A stretch of 48,410 nt of DNA, taken from assembly GCA_049647585.1 (NCBI GenBank), contig JBARXY010000009.1, positions 1-48,410 on the forward strand, written 5' to 3'. The notes below the pieces were generated by a model. The model made no database searches. It was given only the letters and a program-made list of their open reading frames with translations, and was not told the DNA's origin. The stretch is from JAGQSZ01 sp049647585. Its GTDB lineage: Bacteria; Actinomycetota; Acidimicrobiia; Acidimicrobiales; Microtrichaceae. This document shows positions 15,637 through 32,859 of the stretch, one piece after another. The stretch's first letter is position 1. Each line of letters starts with the position of its first letter. The position numbers and the translations under genes are program-made.

Positions 15637-16374
15637 ATGGATAACCCAAGACCTGAAAAGGTGGCGGTCGTGGACGAGGTTCGAGAGAAGCTCGGTTCCG
15701 CAGATGCTGTTCTCTTCACCGAATACAGAGGTCTCTCGGTGGGCCAACTCGAAGAGTTGCGTGCATCGATGCGTGACAACGGCGGCGAATACCGGGTTTA
15801 CAAGAACTCGCTCGTCCGCCTGGCTGCGAAGGCCCAAGGCCTTACTTCTGAATTCAGTGAAGATCTGGCGGGTCCCACGGCGATTGCGTTCGTGGGAAAC
15901 AAGCCTGATGGCACACCCGGCGATGCAGTCATGGTCGCCAAGGCACTACAGGCGTTCGCAAAGGCAAATCCCCAGCTGATCGTCAAGGGCGGTCTACTGG
16001 GCGATCACGTCCTCGATGCTGACGGAGCGAAGGCACTTGCCGACGTTGCGCCTCGTGAAGAACTGCTGGCACGTTTCGCCGGCGGTCTTGCAGCACCGAT
16101 GCGCGAATTCGCAGCGCTCATGCAGGCAGTTCCGGCGAGCTTCGCCTATGGACTGCAGGCGCTCATCGAAGCCGGTGGAGCTTCCGGAGCACCCGAGGCA
16201 GCGGCAGAAGCCCCCGCCGAGGAGGCCCCGGCCCCCGACGAAGCAAGCGACGAAGCCACTGCCGAAGCGGAGCCAGAGTCAGCAGAAGAGACCACAGAAG
16301 ACCCAGCCGTTGCATCGGCAGACACAACAGACGCAGACACGTCGGCCGATGACGCCGCCGCTGAACAGGAGTAA
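15637..16374 (+). CDS. rplJ: 50S ribosomal protein L10 (uL10) with long acidic tail
   Basis: Forms the base of the ribosomal stalk and carries L7/L12 dimers. Residues 1-175 match L10, with RPEKVAVVDEVREKLG at the start and the TEYRGLSVGQLEELR segment. After the helices that bind L12, a tail of about 65 residues rich in Glu, Ala, Asp and Thr follows (from about 16180), giving 245 residues against the usual 165-180. AGGAGGT six bases before the ATG at 15637 sets the start. The first gene of a two-gene unit with rplL; rplK and rplA are not upstream in this window. Confidence 0.96.
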   Translation: MDNPRPEKVAVVDEVREKLGSADAVLFTEYRGLSVGQLEELRASMRDNGGEYRVYKNSLVRLAAKAQGLTSEFSEDLAGPTAIAFVGNKPDGTPGDAVMVAKALQAFAKANPQLIVKGGLLGDHVLDADGAKALADVAPREELLARFAGGLAAPMREFAALMQAVPASFAYGLQALIEAGGASGAPEAAAEAPAEEAPAPDEASDEATAEAEPESAEETTEDPAVASADTTDADTSADDAAAEQE

Positions 16375-16380
16375 CAAAAC

Positions 16381-16758
16381 ATGGCAACAACTGAAGAGAT
16401 TCTCGATTCCATCGCAAGCCTTACCGTCCTCGAGCTTTCCGAACTGCTCAAGGCCTTCGAAGAGCGCTTCGGCGTGACCGCTGCGGCCCCCGTCGCAGTT
16501 GCAGCAGCCCCCGCCGCCGGCGGTGCAGCTGAAGAGGCCGAGGAGAAGACCTCGTTCGACGTCGTCCTCGCAGACGCCGGCGACAAGAAGATCCAGGTCA
16601 TCAAAGAGGTCCGCGGCCTCACCAGCCTGGGCCTCAAGGAAGCCAAGGACCTCGTCGAGTCGGCCCCCAAGGCTGTCCTCGAAGGCGTGTCCAAGGACGA
16701 AGCCGAGAAGGCCAAGGAGGCCATCGAAGGCGCCGGCGGCAAGGTCGAAATCAAGTAG
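16381..16758 (+). CDS. rplL: 50S ribosomal protein L7/L12 (bL12)
   Basis: Stalk protein that recruits and stimulates translation GTPases. The 125-residue protein has the N-terminal dimerisation helices (LSELLKAFEERFG), an Ala/Pro/Gly hinge near 37-55, and the C-terminal factor-binding domain with KKIQVIKEVRGLTSLGLKEA. The length is normal. It lies six bases behind rplJ, and a strong terminator hairpin follows 32 bases after its stop. Confidence 0.97.
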   Translation: MATTEEILDSIASLTVLELSELLKAFEERFGVTAAAPVAVAAAPAAGGAAEEAEEKTSFDVVLADAGDKKIQVIKEVRGLTSLGLKEAKDLVESAPKAVLEGVSKDEAEKAKEAIEGAGGKVEIK

Positions 16759-16790
16759 ATCCCCGAACTTCGGGCAGTCCGGAATTTTCC

Positions 16791-16827
16791 GACAGGGAGT
16801 CGCTTCGGCGGCTCCCTGTCGCCGTTT
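16791..16827 (+). terminator. Intrinsic terminator or attenuator after rplL
   Basis: GACAGGGAG (16791-16799) pairs perfectly with CTCCCTGTC (16812-16820), and GCCGTTTT follows. A similar attenuator in other bacteria sets the ratio of stalk protein to RNA polymerase messages. Confidence 0.75.
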
Positions 16828-16873
16828 TCGACCAGATCTGGCCCCGGTGGGCACAGATATCCCGTGAGAATGC

Positions 16874-16902
16874 TTGACCCGGGTATTCGGAATTCGTACG
16901 AT
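16874..16902 (+). promoter_or_regulatory. rpoBC promoter P1 (TTGACC-17-TACGAT)
   Basis: A near-consensus -35 TTGACC and -10 TACGAT with the ideal 17-base spacer, located after the rplL terminator. Confidence 0.7.
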
Positions 16903-16926
16903 CATCGCCGCGAGAGCGCCGTCGCC

Positions 16927-16955
16927 TTGACCTGTTGCGGTCGACGGCATATATT
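16927..16955 (+). promoter_or_regulatory. rpoBC promoter P2 (TTGACC-17-TATATT)
   Basis: A second near-consensus promoter 53 bases downstream of P1, with the same -35 sequence and spacer. Transcription should start near 16962, about 120 nt before rpoB. Confidence 0.75.
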
Positions 16956-17084
16956 GGTCGGTCGCCGTGCCCTGCTGTCCGTCCTGCTCCGAAACTCGTT
17001 CACCAGAAACTTGTTCAAGGAGCCGAACGCGCCCCGGGTCCAGCTCACACCCACCACTCGCAGGTGTACACGGGGAGTAAGTCC

Positions 17085-20666
<3,582 letters not shown>

Positions 20667-20677
20667 GAGGCAAGTAG

Positions 20678-24640
<3,963 letters not shown>

Positions 24641-24700
24641 TCCAGAGAGCCTGAACATCTAGTCCCATCCATCCACAAATACCTTCCAGCCCTGGCCTTT

Positions 24701-24729
24701 TTGCAGGTGCCATACAGCGGTCGTAGAGT
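24701..24729 (+). promoter_or_regulatory. Putative str operon promoter (TTGCAG-17-TAGAGT)
   Basis: TTGCAG and TAGAGT are 17 bases apart in the 200-nt gap between rpoC and rpsL. Transcription would begin near 24736 with a leader of about 105 nt. No clear terminator for rpoC precedes it. Confidence 0.5.
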
Positions 24730-24840
24730 GTCTCTTCGGCTGTAGGCCGCGCATCCGCGCGCTGGTCGCTTCAGAACAGGCCTTCAACGGTTGTTCGCCC
24801 GCCCCATTACGTCCGAAGACAGAAGTTCCGAGGTTTCACT

Positions 24841-25212
24841 GTGCCCACGATTGAGCAGCTGGTCCGCAAGGGCCGTCAGAGCAAGCGCCGCAAGGAGTCG
24901 ACGCCAGCCCTGAAGGGCGCGCCCCAGCGCCGCGGCACCTGCACCCGCGTGTTCACCACCACACCCAAGAAGCCCAACTCGGCGCTTCGCAAGGTGGCCC
25001 GTGTGCGTCTCTCGACCGGCGTCGAAGTCACCGCATACATTCCGGGTGAGGACCACAACCTGCAGGAGCACAGCATTGTTCTTGTCCGTGGTGGGCGTGT
25101 GAAGGACCTTCCGGGCGTTCGTTACAAGATCATCAGAGGCACTCTCGATACATCGGGTGTGCGTGGTCGTAAGCAGGCTCGTTCCCGCTACGGCGCCAAG
25201 AAGGAGTCCTGA
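24841..25212 (+). CDS. rpsL: 30S ribosomal protein S12 (uS12)
   Basis: Decoding-centre protein, 123 residues. TTTPKKPNSALRK carries the lysine linked to streptomycin response (Lys43) and RGGRVKDLPGVRY the second such lysine and the neighbouring aspartate, all in the wild-type sensitive form. The GTG start follows GAGGT by six bases. First gene of the str operon; rpsG starts two bases after its stop. Confidence 0.97.
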   Translation: MPTIEQLVRKGRQSKRRKESTPALKGAPQRRGTCTRVFTTTPKKPNSALRKVARVRLSTGVEVTAYIPGEDHNLQEHSIVLVRGGRVKDLPGVRYKIIRGTLDTSGVRGRKQARSRYGAKKES

Positions 25213-25213
25213 T

Positions 25214-25683
25214 ATGCCCCGTAAGGGACCCGCGCCACGGCGTGAACTGCTGCCCGATCCGATCTATCGCTCGGTTCTGGTGAGCCAGATGGTCAACAAG
25301 GTCATGTTGAGCGGAAAGCGCTCCACTGCCGAGGCCATCGTCTATGACGCACTCAGCCAGATTGAAGCCAAGACCGGCTCGGAGCCGATTGCGACGCTGA
25401 AGCGTGCGGTCGACAACTGCAAGCCGCAGCTCGAAGTTCGTAGCCGCCGCGTCGGTGGTGCCACCTACCAGGTGCCGGTCGAGGTGCGCCCGCGTCGGGC
25501 AAACACCCTCGCCCTGCGCTGGCTGGTCGGTTACTCCCGTCAGCGTCGTGAACGCAGCATGGCAGAGCGTCTGTCCAACGAGCTTCTCGACGCCAGCAAT
25601 GGTGTCGGTGCTTCCATCAAGCGCAGGGAAGACCTCCACAAGATGGCCGAATCCAACAAGGCCTTCGCCCACTACCGCTGGTA
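25214..25683 (+). CDS. rpsG: 30S ribosomal protein S7 (uS7)
   Basis: Head-assembly protein of the 30S subunit that binds the 3' domain of 16S rRNA; 156 residues, the normal length, with the stop codon ending at 25684. MPRKGPAPRRELLPDP at the start and the RANTLALRWLVGYSRQRRE and MAESNKAFAHYRW segments are diagnostic. AGGAG lies about ten bases before the ATG, within the end of rpsL. An upstream in-frame start exists but lies inside rpsL. Confidence 0.96.
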
Positions 25684-25762
25684 GTCGGTCCAGGTCGCAG
25701 TCACCCCGGTTCGCCTCGAACCCGTTCAACCATTCACTCAACACACCTCCACGAGAACCACG

Positions 25763-27859
<2,097 letters not shown>

Positions 27860-28050
27860 TTAATCACTAGACATTCCTCGGTATCCGGCGCACTAGTCTG
27901 TTGCACCGGGTCCGGACGCAGACTTACCGCGGGGACCCATGTCACCCGGTCAGCAGACCAGCCGTGGTACACGGCAAGCGACTCAGCGAGTTGCAGGGTC
28001 ACCCAGTAATCCACCAACTCACGCAGTAGAAGTCACGAAAGGCAAGCCAA
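27860..28050. other. fusA-tuf intergenic region
   Basis: This 191-nt gap has no ORF. A weak promoter candidate is TAGACA at 27868 with TAGTCT at 27894. The ribosome binding site AAAGG lies about ten bases before tuf. A separate tuf promoter is likely but not clearly resolved. Confidence 0.35.
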
Positions 28051-29238
28051 ATGGCCAAGGAGAAGTTCGAGCGCACGAAGCCTCACGTCAATGTCGGAAC
28101 GATGGGGCACATCGACCATGGCAAGACGACGCTCACCGCTGCGATCAGTAAGACCCTCGCCGACCGGGTACCCGGCAACGCCGCCACGTCTTTCGACAAC
28201 ATCGACAAGGCTCCTGAAGAGCGCGAGCGCGGCATCACCATCAACGTCTCCCACGTGGAGTACATGACGGAGAATCGCCACTACGCACACGTCGACATGC
28301 CCGGCCACGCCGACTACATCAAGAACATGATCACCGGTGCGGCCCAGGTCGACGGTGCCATTCTCGTGGTGAATGCGGCCGACGGCCCCATGCCCCAGAC
28401 CCGTGAGCACGTCGTGCTCGCCCGTCAGGTCGGCGTGCCGGCAATCGTTGTCGCACTGAACAAGGTCGACATGGTCGACGACGAGGAGCTCATCGAGCTC
28501 GTCGAGATGGAGGTGCGTGAGCTCCTCGACCAGTACGACTTCCCGGGCGACGATACTCCTGTCATCCGTGTCTCGGCGCTGAAGGCCCTCGAAGGCGACA
28601 GCGAATACCAGGACAAGATCATGGAGCTCATGGACGCGGTGGACAGCTTCGTCCCCGAGCCCGAGCGTGACCTCGACAAGCCGTTCCTCATGCCGATCGA
28701 GGACGTCTTCTCGATCACCGGCCGTGGAACCGTAGTGACCGGCAAGATCGAACAGGGCGTCGTGCACACCGGCGACGAGCTCGAGATCGTCGGCCTCAAG
28801 GCAACCCAGAAGACGACCTGCACCGGCGTCGAGATGTTCCGCAAGCTCCTCGACGAGGGCCAGGCGGGCGACAACATCGGCGCACTGCTGCGCGGTATCG
28901 ACAAGGAAGAGGTCCAGCGTGGTCAGGTTCTGGCGAAGCCGGGATCGATCACCCCTCACACCGACTTCGAGGCTCAGGTATACGTCCTGACCAAGGAAGA
29001 AGGCGGCCGTCACAAGCCGTTCCAGTCCAACTACCGCCCGCAGTTCTACTTCCGTACCACGGATGTCACCGGCACTATCACGCTGCCGGCCGACACCCAG
29101 ATCTGCATGCCCGGCGACAACACCGCCGTCACGGTCGAGCTGATCGCCCCCATCGCCATGGATGAGGGCCTCAAGTTCGCCATCCGTGAGGGTGGACGTA
29201 CCGTCGGCGCTGGTCGCGTCACCAAGATCCTCAAGTGA
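28051..29238 (+). CDS. tuf: Elongation factor Tu
   Basis: Delivers aminoacyl-tRNA to the ribosome; 395 residues. G1 is GHIDHGKTTLTAAI, switch I RGITINVSHVEY, G4 NKVDM, and domains II and III are complete, ending GRVTKILK. One deviation: the usual DCPGH of G3 reads DMPGH, with Met83 in place of the near-universal cysteine (E. coli Cys81); the catalytic histidine two residues on is kept. A strong terminator follows 28 bases after the stop, closing the str transcription unit. Confidence 0.97.
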   Translation: MAKEKFERTKPHVNVGTMGHIDHGKTTLTAAISKTLADRVPGNAATSFDNIDKAPEERERGITINVSHVEYMTENRHYAHVDMPGHADYIKNMITGAAQVDGAILVVNAADGPMPQTREHVVLARQVGVPAIVVALNKVDMVDDEELIELVEMEVRELLDQYDFPGDDTPVIRVSALKALEGDSEYQDKIMELMDAVDSFVPEPERDLDKPFLMPIEDVFSITGRGTVVTGKIEQGVVHTGDELEIVGLKATQKTTCTGVEMFRKLLDEGQAGDNIGALLRGIDKEEVQRGQVLAKPGSITPHTDFEAQVYVLTKEEGGRHKPFQSNYRPQFYFRTTDVTGTITLPADTQICMPGDNTAVTVELIAPIAMDEGLKFAIREGGRTVGAGRVTKILK

Positions 29239-29266
29239 TCTGAGCCGCCCTTGGCGGTTGTTAGTT

Positions 29267-29305
29267 GGAAAGGGGGCGCCACGGCGTCCCCTTTCCGCAT
29301 TTTCG
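29267..29305 (+). terminator. Intrinsic terminator after tuf
   Basis: GGAAAGGGG (29267-29275) pairs with CCCCTTTCC (29288-29296); an inner CGCC/GGCG extends the stem, and GCATTTTC follows. It is the clearest terminator in the window. Confidence 0.85.
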
Positions 29306-29337
29306 GAGCAGGACTGGCGAAATTGGCCGGGCCGTAA

Positions 29338-29368
29338 TTGGTCAGCAGGCCGAGCCTGCGGGTAACAT
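29338..29368 (+). promoter_or_regulatory. Putative rpsJ promoter with palindromic spacer
   Basis: TTGGTC at 29338-29343 and TAACAT at 29363-29368 flank a 19-base spacer that holds a perfect 6-bp inverted repeat, GCAGGC-CGA-GCCTGC (29345-29359). It lies in the 225-nt gap between the tuf terminator and rpsJ. The spacer is longer than ideal, so a regulator acting on the palindrome is possible. Confidence 0.4.
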
Positions 29369-29463
29369 TTCCTCTCGCTCCGGTTCAGCCGGACCGCTAC
29401 TTGACAGTCGATGACAGCCCCCCGGTCGGATTATTCGACCGAGCACAGAGAAGGTTCGCCCAA

Positions 29464-29784
29464 ATGGCAGCAGAGCAGAAGATCCGAATTCGCCTCAAGG
29501 CCTACGACCACGAGATCATCGACCAGTCGACCAAGAAGATCGTCGAGACCGTCACCCGCACCCAGGCCCAGGTCCGTGGACCGGTGCCGTTGCCGACCGA
29601 GAAGCACCGCTTCACGGTCATCCGGTCACCCCACAAGGACAAGGATTCCCGCGAGCATTTCGAAATGCGGATCCACAAGCGTCTCATCGACATCATCGAG
29701 CCGACGCCCAAGACCGTCGACTCGCTCCAGCGCCTGGACCTTCCGGCTGGCGTTGACATCGAGATCAAGATTCAGAACGCCTAG
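29464..29784 (+). CDS. rpsJ: 30S ribosomal protein S10 (uS10)
   Basis: Head protein of the 30S subunit that also partners NusB in antitermination; 106 residues. IRIRLKAYDHEIIDQS, GPVPLPTEKHRFTVIRSPH and REHFEMRIHKRLIDI are diagnostic. It is normally the first gene of the S10 operon a few bases before rplC; here 344 nt with hairpins and a promoter candidate separate them. AGAAGG lies about nine bases before the ATG. Confidence 0.97.
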   Translation: MAAEQKIRIRLKAYDHEIIDQSTKKIVETVTRTQAQVRGPVPLPTEKHRFTVIRSPHKDKDSREHFEMRIHKRLIDIIEPTPKTVDSLQRLDLPAGVDIEIKIQNA

Positions 29785-29787
29785 TTC

Positions 29788-29828
29788 AGCGGGGTGTCTG
29801 CCCCAATTTGGTAGGCACACACCCCGCT
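29788..29828 (+). terminator. Long hairpin after rpsJ, possible terminator or processing site
   Basis: AGCGGGGTGT (29788-29797) pairs perfectly with ACACCCCGCT (29819-29828); inner TGCC/GGCA and CCAA/TTGG pairs can extend it. There is no T tract after it, which is common for actinobacterial terminators. Confidence 0.6.
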
Positions 29829-29836
29829 GCTAATCT
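29808..29836 (+). promoter_or_regulatory. Putative rplC operon promoter (TTGGTA-17-TAATCT)
   Basis: TTGGTA and TAATCT with a 17-base spacer overlap the downstream arm of the hairpin after rpsJ. Transcription would start near 29843, giving a leader of about 285 nt. Confidence 0.45.
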
Positions 29837-30016
29837 CTCCCAGTCGTCACAGATCGCTCTGCGGTCAGTGAGATTCTCAGCCTTGATGCTTCGAGACCGG
29901 GTCCGTCCAGCGGAACCGAAATCGAAACAAGACAGGTTTCGCATCAACCGACGTCCGAGTAGGCCCAATGGCTGCGCGAGTAGCCCACAGGAACCACCCG
30001 GCAAAACCTAGACATC

Positions 30017-30043
30017 GCTCCGCCGGGTTCGCCCGAGCGGAGC
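30017..30043 (+). promoter_or_regulatory. Strong hairpin in rplC leader, candidate ribosomal-protein autoregulatory element
   Basis: GCTCCGC (30017-30023) pairs with GCGGAGC (30037-30043); inside, CGGG pairs with CCCG around a TTCG loop, with one bulged A. An 11-bp stem in the leader of the L3-L4 genes recalls the L4-binding S10 leader, but the match is only in position and kind. Confidence 0.45.
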
Positions 30044-30128
30044 GCCCGCGTGAGCGGCATCTTTCCGCACCGGTCGCAAGACCCACCGGCGAGCCCCGCC
30101 GATGGACACGCCAAAAGGACAAAGCCAA

Positions 30129-30791
30129 ATGGCGCAAAAGGCAATCGTAGGACAGAAGCTGGGGATGACCCAGATATGGGACGACGACAACAACGTCGTA
30201 CCCGTGACGGTGCTTCGCGTCACCCCGGCCCGGGTCGTTCAGATCCGGACCCCCGAGCGTGACGGTTACAGCGCAGTCCAGGTCACCTATGGACAGCGAG
30301 ACGCACGCAAGCTCAACAAGCCGACTGCAGGGCAGTTCGCAGCCGCTTCGGTCGAGCCTGGCGTGAAGCTCGTTGAACTCCGCCTGGAGGACGCTTCGGA
30401 GTATCAGATCGGCCAGGAGATCGCAGCTGACCTGTTTGAAGCAGGGGAGCGCATCGACGTCACCGCCACGAGCAAGGGCAAGGGCTTTGCCGGCGTCATG
30501 AAGCGTCACGGCTTTGCTGGCCAGCCTGCATCCCACGGTGCCCACCGAGTGCATCGCAAGCCTGGAGCGGTCGGGCAGTGCGCCACACCATCCAGGGTGT
30601 TCAAGGGGACCCGTATGGCGGGCCGCATGGGAGCCGAGAAGGTGACAACGCTGAACCTCGAGGTGATTCGTGCTGACGTCGAACAGCAGGTCGTGCTCGT
30701 TCGTGGTTCCGTTCCCGGTCCTCGTGGAGGGCTGGTCATAATTCGCAACGCCGTCAAGAGCCACTCCGGCGCCAAGGGAGGTGCAGCCTGA
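30129..30791 (+). CDS. rplC: 50S ribosomal protein L3 (uL3)
   Basis: Early-assembly 50S protein whose loop reaches the peptidyl transferase centre; 220 residues. AIVGQKLGMTQIW at the start and the loop with GFAGQPASHGAHRVH then GAVGQ are diagnostic. The ATG at 30129 follows AAAGGAC by about ten bases; an in-frame ATG at 30102 would add nine residues without support. The stop and the rplD start share one base. It leads the long translationally coupled S10/spc run. Confidence 0.97.
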   Translation: MAQKAIVGQKLGMTQIWDDDNNVVPVTVLRVTPARVVQIRTPERDGYSAVQVTYGQRDARKLNKPTAGQFAAASVEPGVKLVELRLEDASEYQIGQEIAADLFEAGERIDVTATSKGKGFAGVMKRHGFAGQPASHGAHRVHRKPGAVGQCATPSRVFKGTRMAGRMGAEKVTTLNLEVIRADVEQQVVLVRGSVPGPRGGLVIIRNAVKSHSGAKGGAA

Positions 30792-31423
30792 TGTCCACCA
30801 TCAAGCTCCGTACTCGTACCGGTGGTGAAGACGGACAGGTCACCCTCGATGACCAGATCTTCGGTATCGAGCCTAACGTTCCGGTCATGCACCAGGTCGT
30901 CGTGGCACAGCTCGCCGCAAAGCGATCAGGCACCCAGTCCACCAAGACCCGCGCCGAGGTGTCGGGTGGCGGTGCCAAGCCGTTCAAGCAGAAGGGCACC
31001 GGCCGCGCCCGTGCCGGATCCATCCGTGCGCCGCAATGGCGTGGTGGTGGTGTGGCTCTGGGCCCCAAGCCCCGCAAGTACGACCAGAAGACCCCAAAGA
31101 AGATGAAGCGCCTGGCGCTTCGGTCGGCTTTGTCGGACCGTGCTGCAGAGGACAAGGTCATCGTCGTGTCCGAGTGGGGCTTCGATGCCCCCAAGACCCA
31201 GGACGCGGTCGCTGCACTGACTTCCCTCGGTGTTGTCGGTCGATCCCTCGTGGTGATCGATCCGACCGACGTAACTTCCTACAAGAGCTTCCGCAACATT
31301 CCGGGTGTCCACGTGATCACCCCGGGCGAGCTCAACACCTACGACGTGCTCGTCAGCGACTACGTCGTGTTCACCAGCGCCACACTTCCTAGTGCTGAGC
31401 CCAAGACGGAGGCGAACTCGTGA
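30791..31423 (+). CDS. rplD: 50S ribosomal protein L4 (uL4)
   Basis: Binds 23S rRNA and lines the exit tunnel; 210 residues. The tunnel loop is seen as GGGAKPFKQKGTGRARAGS followed by RAPQWRGGG, with basic KPRKYDQKTPKKMKRLA after it. In E. coli L4 represses its own operon through the S10 leader; the leader hairpin upstream of rplC is a candidate site. Overlaps rplC by one base and rplW by four. Confidence 0.96.
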   Translation: MSTIKLRTRTGGEDGQVTLDDQIFGIEPNVPVMHQVVVAQLAAKRSGTQSTKTRAEVSGGGAKPFKQKGTGRARAGSIRAPQWRGGGVALGPKPRKYDQKTPKKMKRLALRSALSDRAAEDKVIVVSEWGFDAPKTQDAVAALTSLGVVGRSLVVIDPTDVTSYKSFRNIPGVHVITPGELNTYDVLVSDYVVFTSATLPSAEPKTEANS

Positions 31424-31719
31424 AAGACCCTCGCGACGTGATCCTGCGACCAGTGGTGAGCGAGAAGTCATATGCGCTTCTCGACACCGGGGTCTACACC
31501 TTCGAAGTCGCATCCCAGGCCTCCAAGCCCGAGATCCGCGATGCCGTCCAGGCCATCTGGCCGGGCGTGAAGGTAAAGAACGTGAACACTCTCAACCGCA
31601 AGGGCAAGCGCAAGCGCAATCGTCGCAGCCCAACGTTCGGTAGCCGTCCCGACGTCAAGCGGGCCATCATCACCCTCGATGCTGCCGGCGATCAGATCGA
31701 TCTCTTCGAGGTGAAGTGA
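31420..31719 (+). CDS. rplW: 50S ribosomal protein L23 (uL23)
   Basis: Sits at the tunnel exit and docks trigger factor and SRP; 99 residues. DPRDVILRPVVSEKSY and the basic NTLNRKGKRKRNRR loop are typical. The GTG start overlaps the rplD stop (GTGA). One base separates it from rplB. Confidence 0.96.
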   Translation: MKDPRDVILRPVVSEKSYALLDTGVYTFEVASQASKPEIRDAVQAIWPGVKVKNVNTLNRKGKRKRNRRSPTFGSRPDVKRAIITLDAAGDQIDLFEVK

Positions 31720-31720
31720 C

Positions 31721-32557
31721 ATGGCAGTACGCAAACGCAAGCCCACAAGCCCGGGCCGCAGATTCCAGACGGTCTCGGACTTCTCAGAGCTGACAACTGA
31801 CTCGCCCGAGAAGTCCCTGCTCGCCAAGAAGACCCGCACCGGTGGTCGCAACAACCATGGCCGCAAGACATCACGTCACCGTGGTGGCGGTCACAAGCAG
31901 CGCTATCGCGTCATCGACTTCAAGCGCAACAAGGATGGCGTTCCCGCCACGGTCGCGACCATCGAGTACGACCCCAACCGGACCTGTCGCATCGCCCTCC
32001 TGCACTACGCAGACGGTGAGAAGCGCTACATCATCGCTCCCGAGAACCTGAACGTCGGAGACAAGGTCCAGTCGGGCCAGGGATCCGAGATCCGAGTGGG
32101 TAACGCACTTCCGCTGCGCTATATCCCGGTCGGTACAGTCGTCCACAACGTCGAGTTCAAGGTGGGAGCGGGCGGCAAGATGGCCCGCTCTGCCGGATCC
32201 AGCGTCCAGCTCGTCGCCAAGGAGGGGGATTTCGCCACGCTGCGTCTGCCCTCAACCGAAATGCGCCGAGTCCCGATCGACTGCCGCGCCACAGTTGGCG
32301 AGGTTGGCAATCCCGAACACGACCTGATCAAGGTCGGTAAGGCTGGCCGTAACCGCTGGAAGGGTGTTCGCCCCCAGACACGCGGTGTGGCCATGAACCC
32401 CGTCGACCACCCACACGGTGGCGGCGAGGGCAAGACATCGGGTGGTCGCCACCCGGTTTCCCCGTGGGGTAAGCCCGAAGGCCGTACCCGAGACAAGAAC
32501 AAGCCGTCCCAGAAGCTGATCGTCCGTCGTCGCCGCACCCGCGGCTCGCGCCGGTGA
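31721..32557 (+). CDS. rplB: 50S ribosomal protein L2 (uL2)
   Basis: Needed for subunit association and peptidyl transfer; 278 residues. The C-terminal signature MNPVDHPHGGGEGK contains the conserved histidine close to the catalytic centre, and RNNHGRKTSRHRGGGHK lies near the N-terminus. Length and domains are normal. Confidence 0.97.
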   Translation: MAVRKRKPTSPGRRFQTVSDFSELTTDSPEKSLLAKKTRTGGRNNHGRKTSRHRGGGHKQRYRVIDFKRNKDGVPATVATIEYDPNRTCRIALLHYADGEKRYIIAPENLNVGDKVQSGQGSEIRVGNALPLRYIPVGTVVHNVEFKVGAGGKMARSAGSSVQLVAKEGDFATLRLPSTEMRRVPIDCRATVGEVGNPEHDLIKVGKAGRNRWKGVRPQTRGVAMNPVDHPHGGGEGKTSGGRHPVSPWGKPEGRTRDKNKPSQKLIVRRRRTRGSRR

Positions 32558-32574
32558 TCTGAGCGAGGAATACG

Positions 32575-32859
32575 ATGCCACGCAGCCTCAAGAAGGGCCC
32601 CTTCGTGGACGACCACCTCCTCAAAAAGGTGGACGTCCTCAACGAACAGGGTCAGAAGACCGTTATCAAGACCTGGTCACGCCGGTCGACGATCATTCCA
32701 GAGATGATCGGCCACACCATCGCCGTCCACGACGGACGCAAGCACGTCCCGGTGTATGTCACCGAGTCGATGGTGGGTCACAAGCTCGGAGAGTTCGCTC
32801 CCACCCGTACCTTCCGGTACCACGCGGGCCAGGAGAAGTCGGCGAAGGGTCGTCGCTGA
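32575..32859 (+). CDS. rpsS: 30S ribosomal protein S19 (uS19)
   Basis: Head protein that contacts the A-site finger and binds S13; 94 residues. PRSLKKGPFVDDHLL, SRRSTIIPEMIGHT and LGEFAPTRTFRYH are diagnostic. GCGAGGAA precedes the ATG. Its stop overlaps the rplV start by one base. Confidence 0.97.
   Translation: MPRSLKKGPFVDDHLLKKVDVLNEQGQKTVIKTWSRRSTIIPEMIGHTIAVHDGRKHVPVYVTESMVGHKLGEFAPTRTFRYHAGQEKSAKGRR

Larger units (their letters stand above)
16759..17084. other. rplL-rpoB intergenic region
   Basis: This 326-nt gap contains a terminator hairpin, two tandem sigma-70-like promoters and about 120 nt of leader after the second promoter. No small ORF stands out. An in-frame extension of rpoB to a GTG at 16935 is rejected because that codon lies between the -35 and -10 of the second promoter. 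Confidence 0.6.
29785..30128. other. Long rpsJ-rplC spacer with structured RNA
   Basis: These 344 nt contain a long inverted repeat right after rpsJ, an embedded promoter candidate and a strong hairpin about 85 nt before rplC. No coding region is convincing. It probably separates rpsJ from the rplC transcription unit. Confidence 0.6.

Noticed and set aside
16935..17084. 50-residue N-terminal extension of RpoB from the GTG at 16935
   Set aside because: That GTG lies between the -35 and -10 of promoter P2 and the extension has no homology; the TTG at 17085 has a ribosome binding site.
27868..27899. tuf promoter TAGACA / TAGTCT
   Set aside because: The spacer of 20 bases is too long and the boxes are poor; noted in the gap entry only.
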